DNA of 16,080 nt from an uncultured Collinsella sp. (GCA_900543515.1 UQRW01000044.1:1-16080), one strand, 5' to 3'. Shown: positions 1-7,678, numbered from the stretch's first letter. Notes: generated from the letters alone by a model not told the origin. Made by a program: numbers and translations.

Positions 1-45
1 GTTTCGACACGTCCGCCCCCGCTCATTTATCAAGCGCTATTTCTA

Positions 46-70
46 CCATTTCTACCCCGTCCCCAAATGG
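46..70 (-). other. Short hairpin with CCGTCCCC loop, 3' of zinc-ribbon gene
   Basis: Arms CCATTT (46-51) and AAATGG (65-70) flank a 13-base loop containing CCCCGTCCCC. The hairpin sits 12 bases past the stop codon at 83-85. A 9-bp tandem repeat ATTTCTACC (39-47, 48-56) overlaps it. It is the weakest member of the CCTGTCCC-loop hairpin group described in the findings. No U-tract follows, so it is not a classic terminator. Confidence 0.4.
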
Positions 71-82
71 CAGACGGCATGG

Positions 83-1390
83 CTACTCGTCCTGAGGTTC
101 CTCGTCGGAGCTTGGCTCGGACGCCGACTCAGGTGCAGGTGCCGGCTCAGGTGCAGGTGCCGGCTCAGGCTCAGGCGCAGGCTCAGGCGCAGGCTCGGGC
201 TCAGATGCCGTCTCAGACTCGGGCGCCGGCTCAGACTCGGTCGCGGGAGCGGGTGCAGGCGCCGGCGAAGCATCCGGAGCGCTGTAACCCGAGGGAGCGG
301 ACTTCTTCTCGAAGGGCAATACAAAAGTCAGGACGTCGTCCTTGTCCTCGTCGGCCCACTCGCTTGCATAACGTGCAACCCAATAGCCAACGGCACGGTG
401 CTTGAGCATCTTGCCAAAGACCGTAAGAAATACGGTGACAAAAGCGACCAGCACCAAGAACAGCGCGAGCGTGACGCCACCGCCGGTAACAATTGCCTCA
501 ATACCCGTAGGACGATAGTAGTAGCTATACATACCGACAGAGGCAATGGCGCCAAAGACGACCGTCAAGATCCATGTGACAACGTTGGCGACCAGGCCCG
601 TCAAAAACTCGGGAAGGAACGAAGCACAGAACAGCTTGGTCTTGTTGTGCTTAAACGCCGCCCAGACCTTATCGAGCGAAAACGCGCTCTCGACACGCCC
701 GGTCACCGCAAAGTGCATCACGGCGATGTCGGCGAACATCTTAAAGAAGACACCCAGAATCGCCGAGGCAATTAGCGCCAGGACAAGCAGGCCAAGCGAG
801 CCAAGCAGCGCAGCCTCGAGCGCATAAGAACCGTAATAAGAATACGAGCCCGCAGCGCCAATTACCACGCCCTCCACCAGCGAAAGCACTACACCGATAA
901 CGGGAATGGCAGCGATAACCTCGAGCACGACCGAAATAACGCTCGAAAAGACTCCGAGACCAAACGACGTGGAACGCATCAGCGGACGATCCATGCCGTC
1001 ATCGATCTTAAGCGACAGATCGCGACCCCACTCGATGCCAAAGCCGGAACCGCACACGCTCGCAATGCAAGCTGCCAAAAAGCCGATGGCAGCCGCAATG
1101 CCGCCAATAACGGGAATAAACAACACGAGCACTGACACAACGCAAATCAGCGCCGGCAAAAACGCGATTTGGCATACACGCTGAAGCACGCCCGGAGTCT
1201 TGGTCATATCTTGGAACGCCTGAGCCACACAGCCCTTTGGCGCATTCGCCACGGGCGGTTGCGGAACAAACTGCTGGGGCTGAGGCTGTCCCTGGGGAGC
1301 GGGGCCAGCGGCACCGGCATTAGGAGCACCGCACACGCCGCAGAACTTGTCGTTATCGCCCATGGGGGCGCCACACTGCGAGCAGAACAT
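83..1390 (-). CDS. Zinc-ribbon multi-membrane protein with acidic Pro/Glu-rich tail
   Basis: Protein of 435 residues. The N-terminus has a zinc ribbon with two CxxC pairs (C3/C6 and C17/C20) typical of short zinc-ribbon domains on bacterial membrane proteins. A Pro/Gln linker follows (about 28-50), then a hydrophobic core (about 70-345) with some six to eight membrane segments. The C-terminal 60-70 residues are a low-complexity run of Pro, Ala, Glu and Ser rich in PAPEPAPE-type units. The core, with its Gly/Ala-rich helices and a cytoplasmic segment before the fourth helix pair, resembles DUF4013-type membrane domains, but this is a weak impression. Start ATG is preceded by AAGGGATGA at a suitable distance. 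It lies 149 bases after the YitT gene with a possible promoter between. No function can be assigned; the zinc ribbon implies a cytosolic N-terminus. The frame is certain, the family is not. Confidence 0.85.
   Translation of the reverse strand: MFCSQCGAPMGDNDKFCGVCGAPNAGAAGPAPQGQPQPQQFVPQPPVANAPKGCVAQAFQDMTKTPGVLQRVCQIAFLPALICVVSVLVLFIPVIGGIAAAIGFLAACIASVCGSGFGIEWGRDLSLKIDDGMDRPLMRSTSFGLGVFSSVISVVLEVIAAIPVIGVVLSLVEGVVIGAAGSYSYYGSYALEAALLGSLGLLVLALIASAILGVFFKMFADIAVMHFAVTGRVESAFSLDKVWAAFKHNKTKLFCASFLPEFLTGLVANVVTWILTVVFGAIASVGMYSYYYRPTGIEAIVTGGGVTLALFLVLVAFVTVFLTVFGKMLKHRAVGYWVARYASEWADEDKDDVLTFVLPFEKKSAPSGYSAPDASPAPAPAPATESEPAPESETASEPEPAPEPAPEPEPAPAPEPAPAPESASEPSSDEEPQDE
129..262. repeat. Tandem minisatellite encoding the Pro/Glu tail
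   Basis: Two perfect 18-bp tandem units lie at 130-147 and 148-165, followed by two perfect 12-bp units at 166-177 and 178-189 and a near copy at 190-201. All units are multiples of three, so copy-number change would lengthen or shorten the PAPEPE tail of the zinc-ribbon protein without breaking the frame. Confidence 0.75.
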
Positions 1391-1450
1391 AGAATCATCC
1401 CTTCATATTTTGAACGAATCACTTGGATCGCAAACGATGTCTTTAGCATC

Positions 1451-1481
1451 ATTATTGCCCAATGTAGGGTCAAATACTCAA
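1451..1481 (-). promoter_or_regulatory. Possible promoter of the zinc-ribbon gene
   Basis: On the minus strand TTGAGT (1481-1476) and AATAAT (1456-1451) are separated by 19 bases, about 60 bases upstream of the start codon. Both hexamers match the sigma-70 consensus in part, but the spacer is long, so this is tentative. Confidence 0.3.
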
Positions 1482-1539
1482 AGATGACCGATTTGCAAGG
1501 TACACGGCGCCAGCAGGCGGTTCGTTGAATACGTCTGTG

Positions 1540-2562
1540 CTAGTTCGTTCCGCGGAAGCCCTTGCCGACGATCTCGGAGCTGTCGACGATCGTGATAAAG
1601 GCACCTGGATCGACTTCGCGCGCATAGCGGCGCAGCTGCACGGCCTCGCGACGGCTCAGCACGCTCATGATCACCGTCACGCACTTGCCCGAGAAGGCAC
1701 CGTAGCCGCGGCTGATGGTCGCCGTGCGGTTGAGATGCTTGACGATAAACTCCTCGACCTTAAGGGGCTCGGAACAAATGACCGTGCAGACTTTGCGCAG
1801 ATGAATGCTCTCAATGGCTTTGTCGACCACAAGCGTCTTGGCAAACAGGCCGAGCACGCAATACAGACCGACACGCGGGCCATACAAAAAGGCCGCGATG
1901 GTCACGATGCCGATATCGACCAGCAGCAGGGCGCGACCAATCTCGAGCGTGGTGCGGCGCTTGAGAATCATGGCAAGAATGTCCGTGCCACCCGTCGAGG
2001 CGCCGATGTCAAAGACAATAGCGCTGCCGAGCGCCGGCAAGATGACGGCAAAGCACAGGTCGAGCCACATATCACCCGTCAGAGAGACATCGGTCGGAAT
2101 GAAGAGCTCAAACAGCGAAACATAGGCCGAAAGCGCAAACGAGGCGAAGACGCTCCACAGGATTGCCTTGCGCTCCAAAAAGATAAAGCCCAAGACGACG
2201 AGAACCGCGTTGATAATCCACATAAAAACGCCGACGGGCAGGGTCGGGAACAGCGTGGACAGAATGACCGACACGCCCGAGGTGCCGCCAAAAGCAAAGT
2301 GATTAGGGGTTTTAAACGCAACGATGGCAAAGGCCGTAAGAATCAGGCCCAGATTGAGCTCGGCAAAAAAGCGCGGGAAGCCCGGCTCCTGGCTGCGCTT
2401 TTGGCCGGCACGCTCGCCGCGCTCGATATCGGTGCGATCAACCACGCGCTCCATCGGCACCACGGGAGGACGATGCACCTCCTCGGCAGCACGCGACGCC
2501 GCCTCTGCCGCAGCGGCCTCGATTGCCCATGCCTTGCTTTCTGTTTCGTGCTCGTCGGCCAT
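1540..2562 (-). CDS. YitT-family membrane protein (DUF161 + DUF2179)
   Basis: Protein of 340 residues. The first 65 or so are charged, soluble and Ala/Glu-rich, longer than in typical YitT proteins of about 280-300 residues. A YitT membrane domain follows from about residue 70, with the characteristic stretch PNHFAFGGTSGVSVIL near the first helix and FDIGASTGGTDILAMIL in the fourth. The C-terminal 90 residues form a DUF2179 domain ending ITIVDSSEIVGKGFRG, the usual motif of this small alpha/beta domain. Start ATG has GAGGAG eight bases upstream. YitT proteins are multi-pass inner-membrane proteins of unknown transport role. It may share a transcript with the downstream zinc-ribbon gene, although 149 bases separate them. 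Family assignment is firm; substrate is unknown. Confidence 0.9.
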   Translation of the reverse strand: MADEHETESKAWAIEAAAAEAASRAAEEVHRPPVVPMERVVDRTDIERGERAGQKRSQEPGFPRFFAELNLGLILTAFAIVAFKTPNHFAFGGTSGVSVILSTLFPTLPVGVFMWIINAVLVVLGFIFLERKAILWSVFASFALSAYVSLFELFIPTDVSLTGDMWLDLCFAVILPALGSAIVFDIGASTGGTDILAMILKRRTTLEIGRALLLVDIGIVTIAAFLYGPRVGLYCVLGLFAKTLVVDKAIESIHLRKVCTVICSEPLKVEEFIVKHLNRTATISRGYGAFSGKCVTVIMSVLSRREAVQLRRYAREVDPGAFITIVDSSEIVGKGFRGTN

Positions 2563-2674
2563 TACGGCAACTCCTCGTTAACAATTTGGAAACAATGCGC
2601 TCATTAGGGTAACGCGGAACGCGGGGATTGCAACCCTTAGTTAGACGAGCGGTATGACTATATCGGGAGCGTAC

Positions 2675-2716
2675 AAAAACGGCCGGCCACGCTTTTGCTT
2701 GCGCGGTCGGCCGTTT
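2675..2716 (-). terminator. Rho-independent terminator of the amaP-asp23 operon
   Basis: Arms AAACGGCCGGCC (2677-2688) and GGTCGGCCGTTT (2705-2716) pair over 12 bp with one mismatch. On the minus strand the stem is followed by a run of five T (2679-2675). It lies 53 bases past the asp23 stop, so transcription of that operon should end here. The opposite side has only three T, so it is poorer for the plus strand. Confidence 0.75.
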
Positions 2717-2770
2717 AACGTTTTCGCAGATAAAACCTGCCAAAACAAACCTGTCCCTTTTTGGAAGGTT
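2716..2770 (-). repeat. 55-bp dispersed intergenic repeat, copy A (hairpin with CCTGTCCC loop)
   Basis: Read on the minus strand, this segment matches 7599-7653 on the plus strand at 51 of 55 positions by my alignment. It contains a hairpin: CCTGCCAAAA (2736-2745) pairs with TTTTGGAAGG (2759-2768) with one mismatch around a loop carrying AACCTGTCCCT. The repeat begins within the asp23 stop codon (2769-2771) and ends at the true terminator. Confidence 0.8.
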
Positions 2771-3296
2771 ATTCGTGCTGGCTGGTGCGGTGCTCGTACT
2801 CCTCGGGGGTGATGACGTCCTCGATGCGCAGGTTGACACCCGCCACCTCAAGGCCGGTCATCGCGGCAAGGCGCTCAGTGACACGTGCCTTGACATCGTC
2901 GAAGATCGCGGGCGCATAGGCTCCGTACTCGATAATGACGGAGATGTTGACGACCACGCGATTGTCATCGGTGACCTCGACCGTCACGCCCTTGGTCAGA
3001 TTCTCGGCACCAAACTGCTCCTGCACAAAGTGCATGAGGTTACCCTTCATGCCCAAAACGTGCGGAACCTCGCGGGTGGCCATGGCGACGATCTTCTCGA
3101 TCACACCGTTGGAATAGGTCAGCGAGTCCTCGGACTCGTCCGCTTCCTCGTCCGCCCCCTCGTCGTCCTCATCAGCATCGGACTCGGCCTCGACGAGTGC
3201 CTCGTCCTCGAGCGTCACATCCTCGGCCTCGGCAGCGACGGTCTCGTCTGCCTCGAGCTCGGTATCGGCTACATCGACCTTCGTATTAAAAGCCAT
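2769..3296 (-). CDS. Asp23/Gls24 family envelope stress protein
   Basis: Protein of 175 residues. Residues 1-58 are very acidic and disordered (Asp/Glu/Ala/Val); residues 60-165 form the Asp23/Gls24 domain, recognisable from LTYSNGVIEKIVAMATREVPHVLGM, a central VTVEVTDDNRVVVNISVIIEYG strand pair and the closing ERLAAMTGLEVAGVNLRIEDV. Asp23 in Staphylococcus is an abundant peripheral protein held at the membrane by AmaP, and its loss triggers a cell-wall stress response. Here AmaP and a DUF2273 protein are encoded just upstream, 44 bases from the DUF2273 stop, supporting the same complex. Start ATG has AAGGAGG ideally placed. The long acidic N-terminus is unlike the shorter firmicute proteins. 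Confidence 0.92.
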   Translation of the reverse strand: MAFNTKVDVADTELEADETVAAEAEDVTLEDEALVEAESDADEDDEGADEEADESEDSLTYSNGVIEKIVAMATREVPHVLGMKGNLMHFVQEQFGAENLTKGVTVEVTDDNRVVVNISVIIEYGAYAPAIFDDVKARVTERLAAMTGLEVAGVNLRIEDVITPEEYEHRTSQHE

Positions 3297-3340
3297 GGTT
3301 CCTCCTTATGCCTGCCGCGGATGCGACAGTCGAATACATA

Positions 3341-3718
3341 TTAGCGGCCGCTAAACAGACGGCCGAAGAAGTTGACGATCCCGTTCTCGCCGTCGCGAAT
3401 TTGGCCGATCACGGCGCCGATCAGCACGAAGAATGCAATGACGAGCGTGTCCCACAGGCCGAGCGTGAGCACCAACACGGCGAGGATAAAGCCAGCGACG
3501 GCACCGAGCGTGGTGTTGGGATGACGCACAGCATAGCTCCAGATGGCAGCGCCCGTACCCTTGATGAGACCCATAGCCTCGTCAAAATCCACGGCTGCCG
3601 CGTCTTGTAACTCGGTTGCCTCTGCTTTGGAATCAAAAGGTTCGCTCGCCGGTGTGGCGCTCTGGTCAATCGTCAGGCGCGGCGTACGAGCGGTCTTATC
3701 TTGATTGGTATCACTCAC
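3341..3718 (-). CDS. DUF2273 small membrane protein of the Asp23 operon
   Basis: Protein of 125 residues with a GTG start at 3718. This start overlaps the end of amaP by eight bases and has GGAGG six bases upstream, so it is preferred over starts further upstream that lie deep inside amaP. Residues 1-45 are soluble and charged. Two membrane segments follow at about 68-88 and 90-106, separated by a GLWD turn, and then a QIRDGENG loop and a short basic amphipathic end with FFGRLFSGR, typical of DUF2273. Members of this family are regularly found between AmaP and Asp23 and are thought to belong to the membrane anchor. The overlap with amaP suggests translational coupling. Confidence 0.85.
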   Translation of the reverse strand: MSDTNQDKTARTPRLTIDQSATPASEPFDSKAEATELQDAAAVDFDEAMGLIKGTGAAIWSYAVRHPNTTLGAVAGFILAVLVLTLGLWDTLVIAFFVLIGAVIGQIRDGENGIVNFFGRLFSGR

Positions 3719-4256
3719 CGGAAACCTCCACGGTCTGGACGGTAGTCTTGGACGGCAAAAAACGGACGCGCGCGGTCGTACCCGGCGTGCCGAGCATGGT
3801 GTCGCAAGCTTCCTCGATGCGCTGCTGCATCGCGGTAGCCAGAGATGCCACGTCCTTATCGTCAAGCGCGATAGCCTCGACCTTAAATCGGACGTGCGAA
3901 TCGTCGGAGCCTTGGACGCGGGCCTCGACATGCTCGACCATCACGCGGTCGTCGCGCTCGGCAGCAGCCCTAGCACACGAAGAAAGCGCCGCAAGGGTGA
4001 CCTCGATATTGCGCTCCCCCGCCGGATGCACACAGGACGGCTCGCGACGAGCAAACATCAGGCGGAAGAAGCTTACCAGCACGCCGATCGCCACAACTCC
4101 GCCGCATGCCGTCACGACAATGCGCGGCATGGGGTCGCGCATCAGCAGCATAAAGCGATACGTATACGGCCCCCAAAACTGGCAGACAAGCGTACCCAGC
4201 GCCACGATGGCGGCGGCAAGATACACAATCGCTAGGGCTCGTTTGAGTACGCGCAC
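3711..4256 (-). CDS. amaP: Alkaline shock response membrane anchor protein AmaP
   Basis: Protein of 181 residues with a GTG start and AAGGGAG upstream. Two membrane helices lie at about residues 5-26 and 45-67 with a short extracytoplasmic loop between them, and a soluble cytoplasmic domain makes up residues 70-181. This is the AmaP layout: a helical hairpin that anchors Asp23 to the membrane. The soluble part (ERNIEVTLAALSSCARAAAE and VRFKVEAIALDDKDVASLATAMQQRIEEA) has the distant Asp23-like fold expected of the family. It is the first gene of the operon with DUF2273 and asp23. The assignment rests on topology and neighbours more than on strict motifs, but all three agree. Confidence 0.85.
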   Translation of the reverse strand: MRVLKRALAIVYLAAAIVALGTLVCQFWGPYTYRFMLLMRDPMPRIVVTACGGVVAIGVLVSFFRLMFARREPSCVHPAGERNIEVTLAALSSCARAAAERDDRVMVEHVEARVQGSDDSHVRFKVEAIALDDKDVASLATAMQQRIEEACDTMLGTPGTTARVRFLPSKTTVQTVEVSGE

Positions 4257-4306
4257 GTGGCGCTCCCTTCAAATCTCGGCACTCGAAATACAAAACGGTT
4301 CGCATC

Positions 4307-4312
4307 ATTATA
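4307..4312 (-). promoter_or_regulatory. Candidate -10 box of the amaP operon
   Basis: A perfect TATAAT is read on the minus strand, about 50 bases upstream of the amaP GTG. The -35 position (about 17 bases further up) holds only TAGAGC, and the spacer is the stem of the yebC terminator. It overlaps the terminator's T-tract. Confidence 0.5.
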
Positions 4313-4353
4313 AAAGAGCCGGGTCCGGTGCTCTACGCACGCGGATCCGGCTC
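4310..4353 (-). terminator. Rho-independent terminator of yebC
   Basis: GAGCCGGGTCCG (4316-4327) pairs with CGGATCCGGCTC (4342-4353) with one mismatch, and on the minus strand it is followed directly by TTTTA (4315-4311). It lies 70 bases beyond the yebC stop codon. Confidence 0.75.
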
Positions 4354-4422
4354 ATCTATTCCACGAGGCTTGCATGCTCGCTTCATTATGCCCAGATATG
4401 CACGGCTTAACCCGTGCGGGCG

Positions 4423-5229
4423 CTACTCCTCCTCGAGGGCAGCGATGACCTCGTCGGTCATGTCCATGGTGCTGTAAACATCCTGGACGTCGTCGAGCTC
4501 CTCAAGACGGTCGATGAGGCGCTGAACCTTCTTGGCGTCGGCGCCAGAAACCTCGGTCGGGGTGGTCGGGACCATGGTGGTCTCGGAGCCCTTGACCTGG
4601 ACGCCCTGCTCCTCGAGCGCCTTGGAGACAGCCATGACCTCGTTAGCAGTAGTCCAGACGATCCACTCCTCGCCGGCATCCTCGTAGTCCTCGCCACCGG
4701 CCTCGGCGATGGCCATCATGAACTCATCCTCGTCACCGGCAGCACCGTTGGCGATCATGGTCTCCTTCTTGGCGTTCTCGTCCAGGATCTCCTTGGCGAC
4801 GACGATCTGGCCCTTGCGCTCAAACTGGAAGGCAACGGAGCCGGAGGTGCCCAGGTTGCCACCAGCGTGGGAGAAGGCGGAACGGACATCAGCGGCGGTA
4901 CGGTTGCGGTTGTCGGTCAGGCAGTCGACGTAGACGGCGACACCGGCGGGACCGTAGCCCTCGTACACGATGTTCTCGTAGACGGCGGCATCGGCACCCG
5001 AACCAAAAGCCTTGTCGATAGCGGACTTGATCTTGTCCTTAGGCATGGACTGAGCCTTGGCCTTGGCAACGGCAGCGGCGAGGCTGGCGTTGTTCTCGGG
5101 CAGCGGGTCACCGCCGAGACGGGCAGCAACGGTGATGTTGCGGCTGAGCTTGGAGAAGAGGGCGGAACGCTTGGCGTCCTGCGCGCCCTTACGATGCTTG
5201 GTTGTGGCCCACTTAGAGTGTCCGGACAT
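4423..5229 (-). CDS. yebC: YebC/TACO1 family protein
   Basis: Protein of 268 residues, somewhat longer than the usual 240-250. The N-terminal signature MSGHSKWATTKHRKGAQDAKR is diagnostic (canonical members begin AGHSKWANIKHRK). The middle domain has YENIVYEGYGPAGVAVYVDCLTDNRNRTAADVR and GNLGTSGSVAFQFERKG, both hallmarks of the family. The C-terminal ferredoxin-like domain ends in an acidic EEE tail, with an extra acidic stretch AIAEAGGEDYEDAGEEW at about 180-197. The family was long annotated as transcriptional regulators (PmpR), and members have also been linked to translation of difficult proline-rich stretches; the sequence does not decide between these. Start ATG has GGAG eight bases upstream. 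Monocistronic by its own terminator. Confidence 0.96.
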   Translation of the reverse strand: MSGHSKWATTKHRKGAQDAKRSALFSKLSRNITVAARLGGDPLPENNASLAAAVAKAKAQSMPKDKIKSAIDKAFGSGADAAVYENIVYEGYGPAGVAVYVDCLTDNRNRTAADVRSAFSHAGGNLGTSGSVAFQFERKGQIVVAKEILDENAKKETMIANGAAGDEDEFMMAIAEAGGEDYEDAGEEWIVWTTANEVMAVSKALEEQGVQVKGSETTMVPTTPTEVSGADAKKVQRLIDRLEELDDVQDVYSTMDMTDEVIAALEEE

Positions 5230-5288
5230 ACGTGTCTCCTATCGGTTTCGACCTAAAGCCCAGCGCAGATGCTCGGGCAATATAAACA

Positions 5289-5317
5289 AACGTCGTTATG
5301 ATATACCTACTGGCCTG
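5289..5317 (-). promoter_or_regulatory. Possible yebC promoter
   Basis: On the minus strand TTTATC is followed, after 17 bases, by TATCAT, upstream of yebC by roughly 65 bases. The -10 matches five of six positions but the -35 only three, so this is a weak call. Confidence 0.35.
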
Positions 5318-5359
5318 CGAGATAAACCCCAAAATGAAGGCGTCGTGATGATGTCCCCT

Positions 5360-5393
5360 TTGGTGCAAAGAAACCTGGCCCTCAATGCACCAA
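5360..5393 (-). other. Hairpin with CCTGGCCC loop after the DUF6020 stop codon
   Basis: Perfect 8-bp arms TTGGTGCA (5360-5367) and TGCACCAA (5386-5393) enclose a loop containing AAACCTGGCCCT. The loop differs by one base from AAACCTGTCCCT in the 55-bp repeat. The hairpin begins one base after the stop codon at 5395-5397. It lacks a T-tract and may be a terminator only in the loose actinobacterial sense. Confidence 0.55.
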
Positions 5394-5394
5394 G

Positions 5395-7578
5395 TTAGAA
5401 CCAGAAGAAGTCGCTGCGGGTGACGGTGGCGCCGATGGCGAAGGGCATGCAGGCGATGACCGGATACAGGTAGCGCATGTAAGTCGAGCCGTTGCACGGG
5501 CCAATCAGGCACACAGCGAGCACGCCCAACAGCGGCACCCAGATCGCCAGCGCACGCCATGAATGACGACGCAGCAAGTAGACCACCACGGCGATCATGA
5601 TCCACACATAGGTGGCCGAGCTCATGGTGAGCGAGATAAAGGGAACACGCTGCACCGCCACACGGTACAAATTGATCAGGTGGTCGCACCAGCGCACCAC
5701 GTTGCTGTCAACCGGATGGAAGTCGAAGTACTTGAGGTTGTCGGGACGCGCCATGATCTCGGCACTACGCGCCGTGCTGTAGACCCAGGCATCGCGCGCG
5801 CTCGGATAAAAATAACCATAGTAGTTATTGATAAGCGCCGAAATATAGCACTCGGGATCCTTCTTAAACATCTGGGCCCATACCGCAAAATAGGCATCGA
5901 TGTCCTCCTGCGAGGCGTACTCGTTAAAGCAGTTCTTGACGGCATCGGACTTGTCGGGGTTGTAGCGGCGGCCCAGGTTCTCGTACTTGAGCACCCGATC
6001 GATCGCAGCGCGCTCCTCATCGGTTACCAAACCGTCGCAGGGCGCCTCCACGATGGTGCCGTCCTCCTTAACCGTAGGGTTGACGCCCGAGTTGAGGCCG
6101 TCGTGCTTTTGGACGAAACGAGCCGTCTGCTGGAACGGAATCGAGAGGATTTCGCGCTTGGAACCGGGCGTAATGTCGTGCGCCGGCATAAAGACCTTGG
6201 TGAAGTACATATTAGAGGCAAGGCAGAGCGCGAGCACCGCGAGAACGCCAACCCAGCGGAAACGCGGGATGGCGCCCGAAGGCGCAGCACCAGTCTGCTT
6301 GGCTGCACGACGAGCCACATGCACGTCCCATACGCAAAACGCCGCCGCGATTACGCATGCCGCCAGGGGAAACACCAGGCCGCCGTTGCGCAGAAATGTG
6401 GAACCCATGGCGCCCAGAGTGAGCAGCAGCCAGTCATGTCGCGCAAAGAGCACGGGCCTCTGTTCGCCCGCACGCTCGGCATTGGCATCACGACGGGGCA
6501 AGCCACATGCCACGAGCTTGACGGTCTGTACCAGCAGCACCAAGAACGCGTCGGCAAAGAGCACGTCTTTGGTGAGCAACGCCGCGTAGTTAGAGAACAT
6601 CGGCATAAACGCAAAGAACAGCAGGATCGCACCGCGAACCGGCAGACTCACGCCCAGTTTGCGCAGCGACGAAATGGAATAGGCCATGCAGGCAGCCGTG
6701 ATGACGAACTGAGCACAGGTATAGATGGCAAGACCTGCGTTGGCACTGTTGAACAGTGAAAGCCCCAGCTGGACGCACGAGCCGATAATGGCCGTGTGCA
6801 CTACGGGATGATGCCCGTTGAGCAGCACGTTGGGGTTGAGTAGGCGCAGGTAGTCGCTCGTGCCGTTGGGATAGTTGAACCACTGGCGAATCTGCGCGCC
6901 CGTATCTCCCATAAAAAGGCCGGGCAGTGAAGCGATGAGCGTGGGCGTCCAGGCGATCATAAGCACCAGGAAGGGCCCGGCAAAGGGATGGACCGAGAGC
7001 ACGGCGTGAGTCACACGCCATACGCGGCCAAAGTGCGCTTCGGAAAACGGGATGCGTCGGGAGCTCAGCCAATCTAGACACTCAAAGGCAAGGTAGAAGG
7101 CAACGATCGCCAGGAGCATCCAGCCCGCGCCGCCAATCCAGGCGCAGATGATGCGAGCTTTGTCGCCAAGGACAATCTCGGCCGAGTCGGTGAGGTCGTA
7201 GCTGCGGCCGAACACCATGCAGATGGCGAAGAACAGCGACGGCAGAATGATCGATGGACGCCAGGTGTCGCCACGACCAAAGAACACGTAGCGAAACGGC
7301 AGAGTGAGCAAGCAGGCAAGCGCAAGCAGCATGACCGCGTCGGTATGGCCGGCAAACGAGAGGAGCACCTCGTAGCACACGTACAGCATGCCCGAGGCTT
7401 TGGGGTCAATCGCCAAGACTGCGTTGCTCGACACCGGGGCGGGATCGATGGAAAACGCCGTGGTCGCCAACAGCGCGAGCAAAAATGCGATGAGCGTCTG
7501 CTTGGCGGGGTAGCGCTTAAACCAGACGATGCGGGCAGCGTCGCGCGCAGCCGTTGTGGAGAGGTCGGAATCCTTCAC
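5395..7578 (-). CDS. Large multi-membrane protein, DUF6020-like (possible GT-C glycosyltransferase)
   Basis: Protein of 727 residues with a GTG start; the Shine-Dalgarno sequence is weak (AAAGG about ten bases upstream), so the exact start is less certain than the frame. About a dozen membrane helices fill residues 28-460 and 630-727. A first-loop motif GLFMGDTGAQIRQWF (221-234) with an acidic residue, and NGHHPVVHT (254-262), are the best conserved-looking points. A soluble, presumably extracytoplasmic domain of about 150 residues (about 470-625) lies between helices. This layout fits the DUF6020 family and the general plan of GT-C polyprenyl-phosphate-dependent glycosyltransferases, where an Asp in the first loop is catalytic. 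The enzymatic role is inference. It lies downstream of lgt on the same strand, separated by two repeat hairpins. Confidence 0.85.
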   Translation of the reverse strand: MKDSDLSTTAARDAARIVWFKRYPAKQTLIAFLLALLATTAFSIDPAPVSSNAVLAIDPKASGMLYVCYEVLLSFAGHTDAVMLLALACLLTLPFRYVFFGRGDTWRPSIILPSLFFAICMVFGRSYDLTDSAEIVLGDKARIICAWIGGAGWMLLAIVAFYLAFECLDWLSSRRIPFSEAHFGRVWRVTHAVLSVHPFAGPFLVLMIAWTPTLIASLPGLFMGDTGAQIRQWFNYPNGTSDYLRLLNPNVLLNGHHPVVHTAIIGSCVQLGLSLFNSANAGLAIYTCAQFVITAACMAYSISSLRKLGVSLPVRGAILLFFAFMPMFSNYAALLTKDVLFADAFLVLLVQTVKLVACGLPRRDANAERAGEQRPVLFARHDWLLLTLGAMGSTFLRNGGLVFPLAACVIAAAFCVWDVHVARRAAKQTGAAPSGAIPRFRWVGVLAVLALCLASNMYFTKVFMPAHDITPGSKREILSIPFQQTARFVQKHDGLNSGVNPTVKEDGTIVEAPCDGLVTDEERAAIDRVLKYENLGRRYNPDKSDAVKNCFNEYASQEDIDAYFAVWAQMFKKDPECYISALINNYYGYFYPSARDAWVYSTARSAEIMARPDNLKYFDFHPVDSNVVRWCDHLINLYRVAVQRVPFISLTMSSATYVWIMIAVVVYLLRRHSWRALAIWVPLLGVLAVCLIGPCNGSTYMRYLYPVIACMPFAIGATVTRSDFFWF

Positions 7579-7598
7579 AGTCCGAAAGCCTTTCTAGA

Positions 7599-7653
7599 AA
7601 CCTGCCAAAAAGGGACAGGTTTATTTTGGCAGGTTTTATCTGGGGAAACGTTA
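7599..7653 (+). repeat. 55-bp dispersed intergenic repeat, copy B (hairpin)
   Basis: Opposite-orientation copy of 2716-2770, with four differences. It contains perfect 10-bp arms CCTGCCAAAA (7601-7610) and TTTTGGCAGG (7624-7633) around the loop AGGGACAGGTTTA. The arm that carries a mismatch in copy A is restored to a perfect stem here. It lies in the leader region just upstream of the DUF6020 gene. Confidence 0.85.
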
Positions 7654-7678
7654 CGGTTCTGTCATCGTCGCCCAGCGA

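Noticed and set aside
1525..2607. A 360-codon plus-strand open frame opposite the YitT gene
   Set aside because: The minus-strand frame has clear YitT and DUF2179 sequence and a good ribosome site; the plus frame is Arg/His/Asp-rich, as antisense translations of membrane genes are.
2571..2660. Promoter upstream of the YitT gene
   Set aside because: TTGCAA and TACCCT at 16-base spacing match the consensus too poorly to report as a feature.
3719..3931. N-terminal extension of the DUF2273 protein
   Set aside because: It would lie almost wholly within amaP; the GTG at 3718 has GGAGG at ideal spacing and fits the family length.
5563..6759. A 398-codon plus-strand frame opposite the DUF6020-like gene
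   Set aside because: Charged, low-hydrophobicity antisense of membrane helices; no start signal or recognisable domain.
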